From: Lysinibacillus sp. 2017
GTDB taxonomy: Bacteria > Bacillota > Bacilli > Bacillales_A > Planococcaceae
Direction of reading: 5' to 3'
Assembly: GCF_003073375.1 (NCBI RefSeq)
Contig: NZ_CP029002.1
Span: 792,001-856,000, forward strand
Length of the DNA: 64,000 nucleotides
The translations under genes and the position numbers were made by a program. Shown here one piece after another: positions 63,337 to 64,000 of this stretch. The notes under the pieces were generated by a model. The model was not told the origin of the DNA, made no database searches, and saw only the letters and a list, made by a program, of their open reading frames with translations. Each line of letters begins with the position of its first letter. The first letter of the stretch is position 1.

Positions 63337-64000
63337 ATGATGAAAGGGCTTAAAAAATGGCGTTTATTCTCGCTATTAACAGTAATGACAGTTTTCCTTT
63401 CAGCATGTGGTGAAGATTATCTTTCAACACTTCGCCCATCAGGTCCAGTAGGTAAAGAGCAATTAAACATTTTATTATTATCTATTGTGATTATGGCATT
63501 AGTAGTAATCGTAGTATCTACTATCTACTTAGTTGCATTCTTAAAGTTCCGCCGATCAAAAGTTGGCGAGAACCATATGCCAAAGCAAGTGGAAGGAAGC
63601 CACACATTAGAAGTGATTTGGACAGTTATTCCGATTGTATTATTACTAATCTTAGCTGTACCGACTTTAAACTCTACTTATAAATTTGCAGATGTTGCTG
63701 CAATGGATGAAGTAGATGAAAACGGCAACAAAACAGCACTTACAGTAAATGTAACGGCAAAATTATATTGGTGGGAATTTGAGTATCCAGAGCAAGGTAT
63801 TATTACTGCGCAAGAATTAGTAGTACCAACTGGTGAAAAAGTATACTTCAATTTAATCGCAGCTGACGTAAAACATTCATTCTGGATTCCATCAGTAGGT
63901 GGTAAGATGGATACAAACGTTGACGGTATTAACAAATTCTACTTACAGTTTGACAAAGAATCATCTGATTTAAATGATGGTGAAGGCGTATTCTACGGTA
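63337..64000 (+). CDS. ctaC: Cytochrome c oxidase subunit II, CtaC (3' end beyond window)
   Basis: The first 221 residues of subunit II of caa3-type cytochrome oxidase. The lipoprotein signal has lipobox LSAC near residue 25. Two transmembrane helices lie at about 43-68 and 89-110. The cupredoxin domain begins with the conserved KLYWWEFEYP and continues with KHSFWIPSVGGKMD. The CuA ligands and the usual C-terminal cytochrome c domain lie past the window end. ATG 63337 or 63340 may start, behind AGAAAGAGGGG. Confidence 0.93.
   Translation, partial: MMKGLKKWRLFSLLTVMTVFLSACGEDYLSTLRPSGPVGKEQLNILLLSIVIMALVVIVVSTIYLVAFLKFRRSKVGENHMPKQVEGSHTLEVIWTVIPIVLLLILAVPTLNSTYKFADVAAMDEVDENGNKTALTVNVTAKLYWWEFEYPEQGIITAQELVVPTGEKVYFNLIAADVKHSFWIPSVGGKMDTNVDGINKFYLQFDKESSDLNDGEGVFYG

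Overview
The window is a chromosomal segment from a low-GC, endospore-lineage Firmicute. I infer the family Planococcaceae/Caryophanaceae, probably a Lysinibacillus- or Solibacillus-like organism. The inference rests on AT-rich coding sequence, strong AGGAGG-type ribosome sites, many TTG/GTG starts, a Spo0E-like phosphatase, and long stretches that follow the Bacillus subtilis gene order: ykwC-cheV; fadH(ykuF)-ykuL-ccpC-dapH-dapL; ykuV; ktrC-rnjA-rpoY-ykrA-def-pdhABCD; speA-yktA-yktB-ykzI-yktC-ylaF-typA-ylaH-ylaI-ylaN-ftsW-pyc-ctaA-ctaC. These recognitions come from recalled families and synteny; no database search was run.

Layout. 1-2.5 kb: the 3' part of a yybP-ykoY (Mn2+) riboswitch with its terminator, then a TerC-family membrane protein and a KtrB-type K+ channel subunit. 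2.6-14.9 kb: a cobalamin-binding radical SAM protein, an orphan PAS histidine kinase, a MarR regulator, a lipoprotein, a CPBP membrane protein, small proteins (YkvS, an unknown, a Spo0E-like peptide), ykwC, cheV and a ppx-ppk polyphosphate pair. 14.97-18.43 kb: a gene-free tandem repeat locus, the most unusual part of the window. 18.5-23.2 kb: fadH behind a FadR-type operator, the c-di-AMP sensor darB/cbpB, ccpC and the acetylase lysine pathway genes dapH-dapL. 23.2-29 kb: two dispersed structured repeats, an ABC system with a large membrane-anchored partner, and an MFS exporter. 29.2-33.5 kb: potABCD with an XRE-cupin regulator. 33.7-44.5 kb: ykuV, ktrC, rnjA-rpoY, a putative 23-residue cationic peptide gene, ykrA, def and pdhABCD. 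44.56-46.42 kb: a group IIC intron lodged in the pdhD terminator. 46.7-64 kb: an LrgA/LrgB pair, speA, the ykt/yla cluster, typA, ftsW, pyc, ctaA, a 1-kb gap, and the start of ctaC, cut by the window end.

How the genes fit together. Pyruvate recurs as a theme: pyruvate dehydrogenase, an LrgAB-type pair (pyruvate transport in some relatives) and pyruvate carboxylase. Potassium and c-di-AMP form a second theme (KtrB, KtrC, DarB; DarB is reported to contact pyruvate carboxylase and Rel in B. subtilis). Polyamines form a third (SpeA and PotABCD). Most genes lie in short transcription units closed by clear hairpin-plus-T terminators, many of them usable from both strands.

The candidate undescribed system is the 3.4-kb locus at 14,975-18,425. 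It consists of two homologous arrays in opposite orientation, five hairpin units on the left and eight 249-250 bp units on the right, around a unique centre of about 170 bp. The centre carries a good promoter reading into the right array and a perfect -10 element facing the left one. Each complete unit holds a small GGCGCC stem-loop and an 84-87 nt hairpin with TTGGCAGG/CCTGCCAA-type arms and a 3-nt apical loop. The cores come in swappable types, and some arms covary. A solitary copy lies at 23,514-23,599. Function is unknown.
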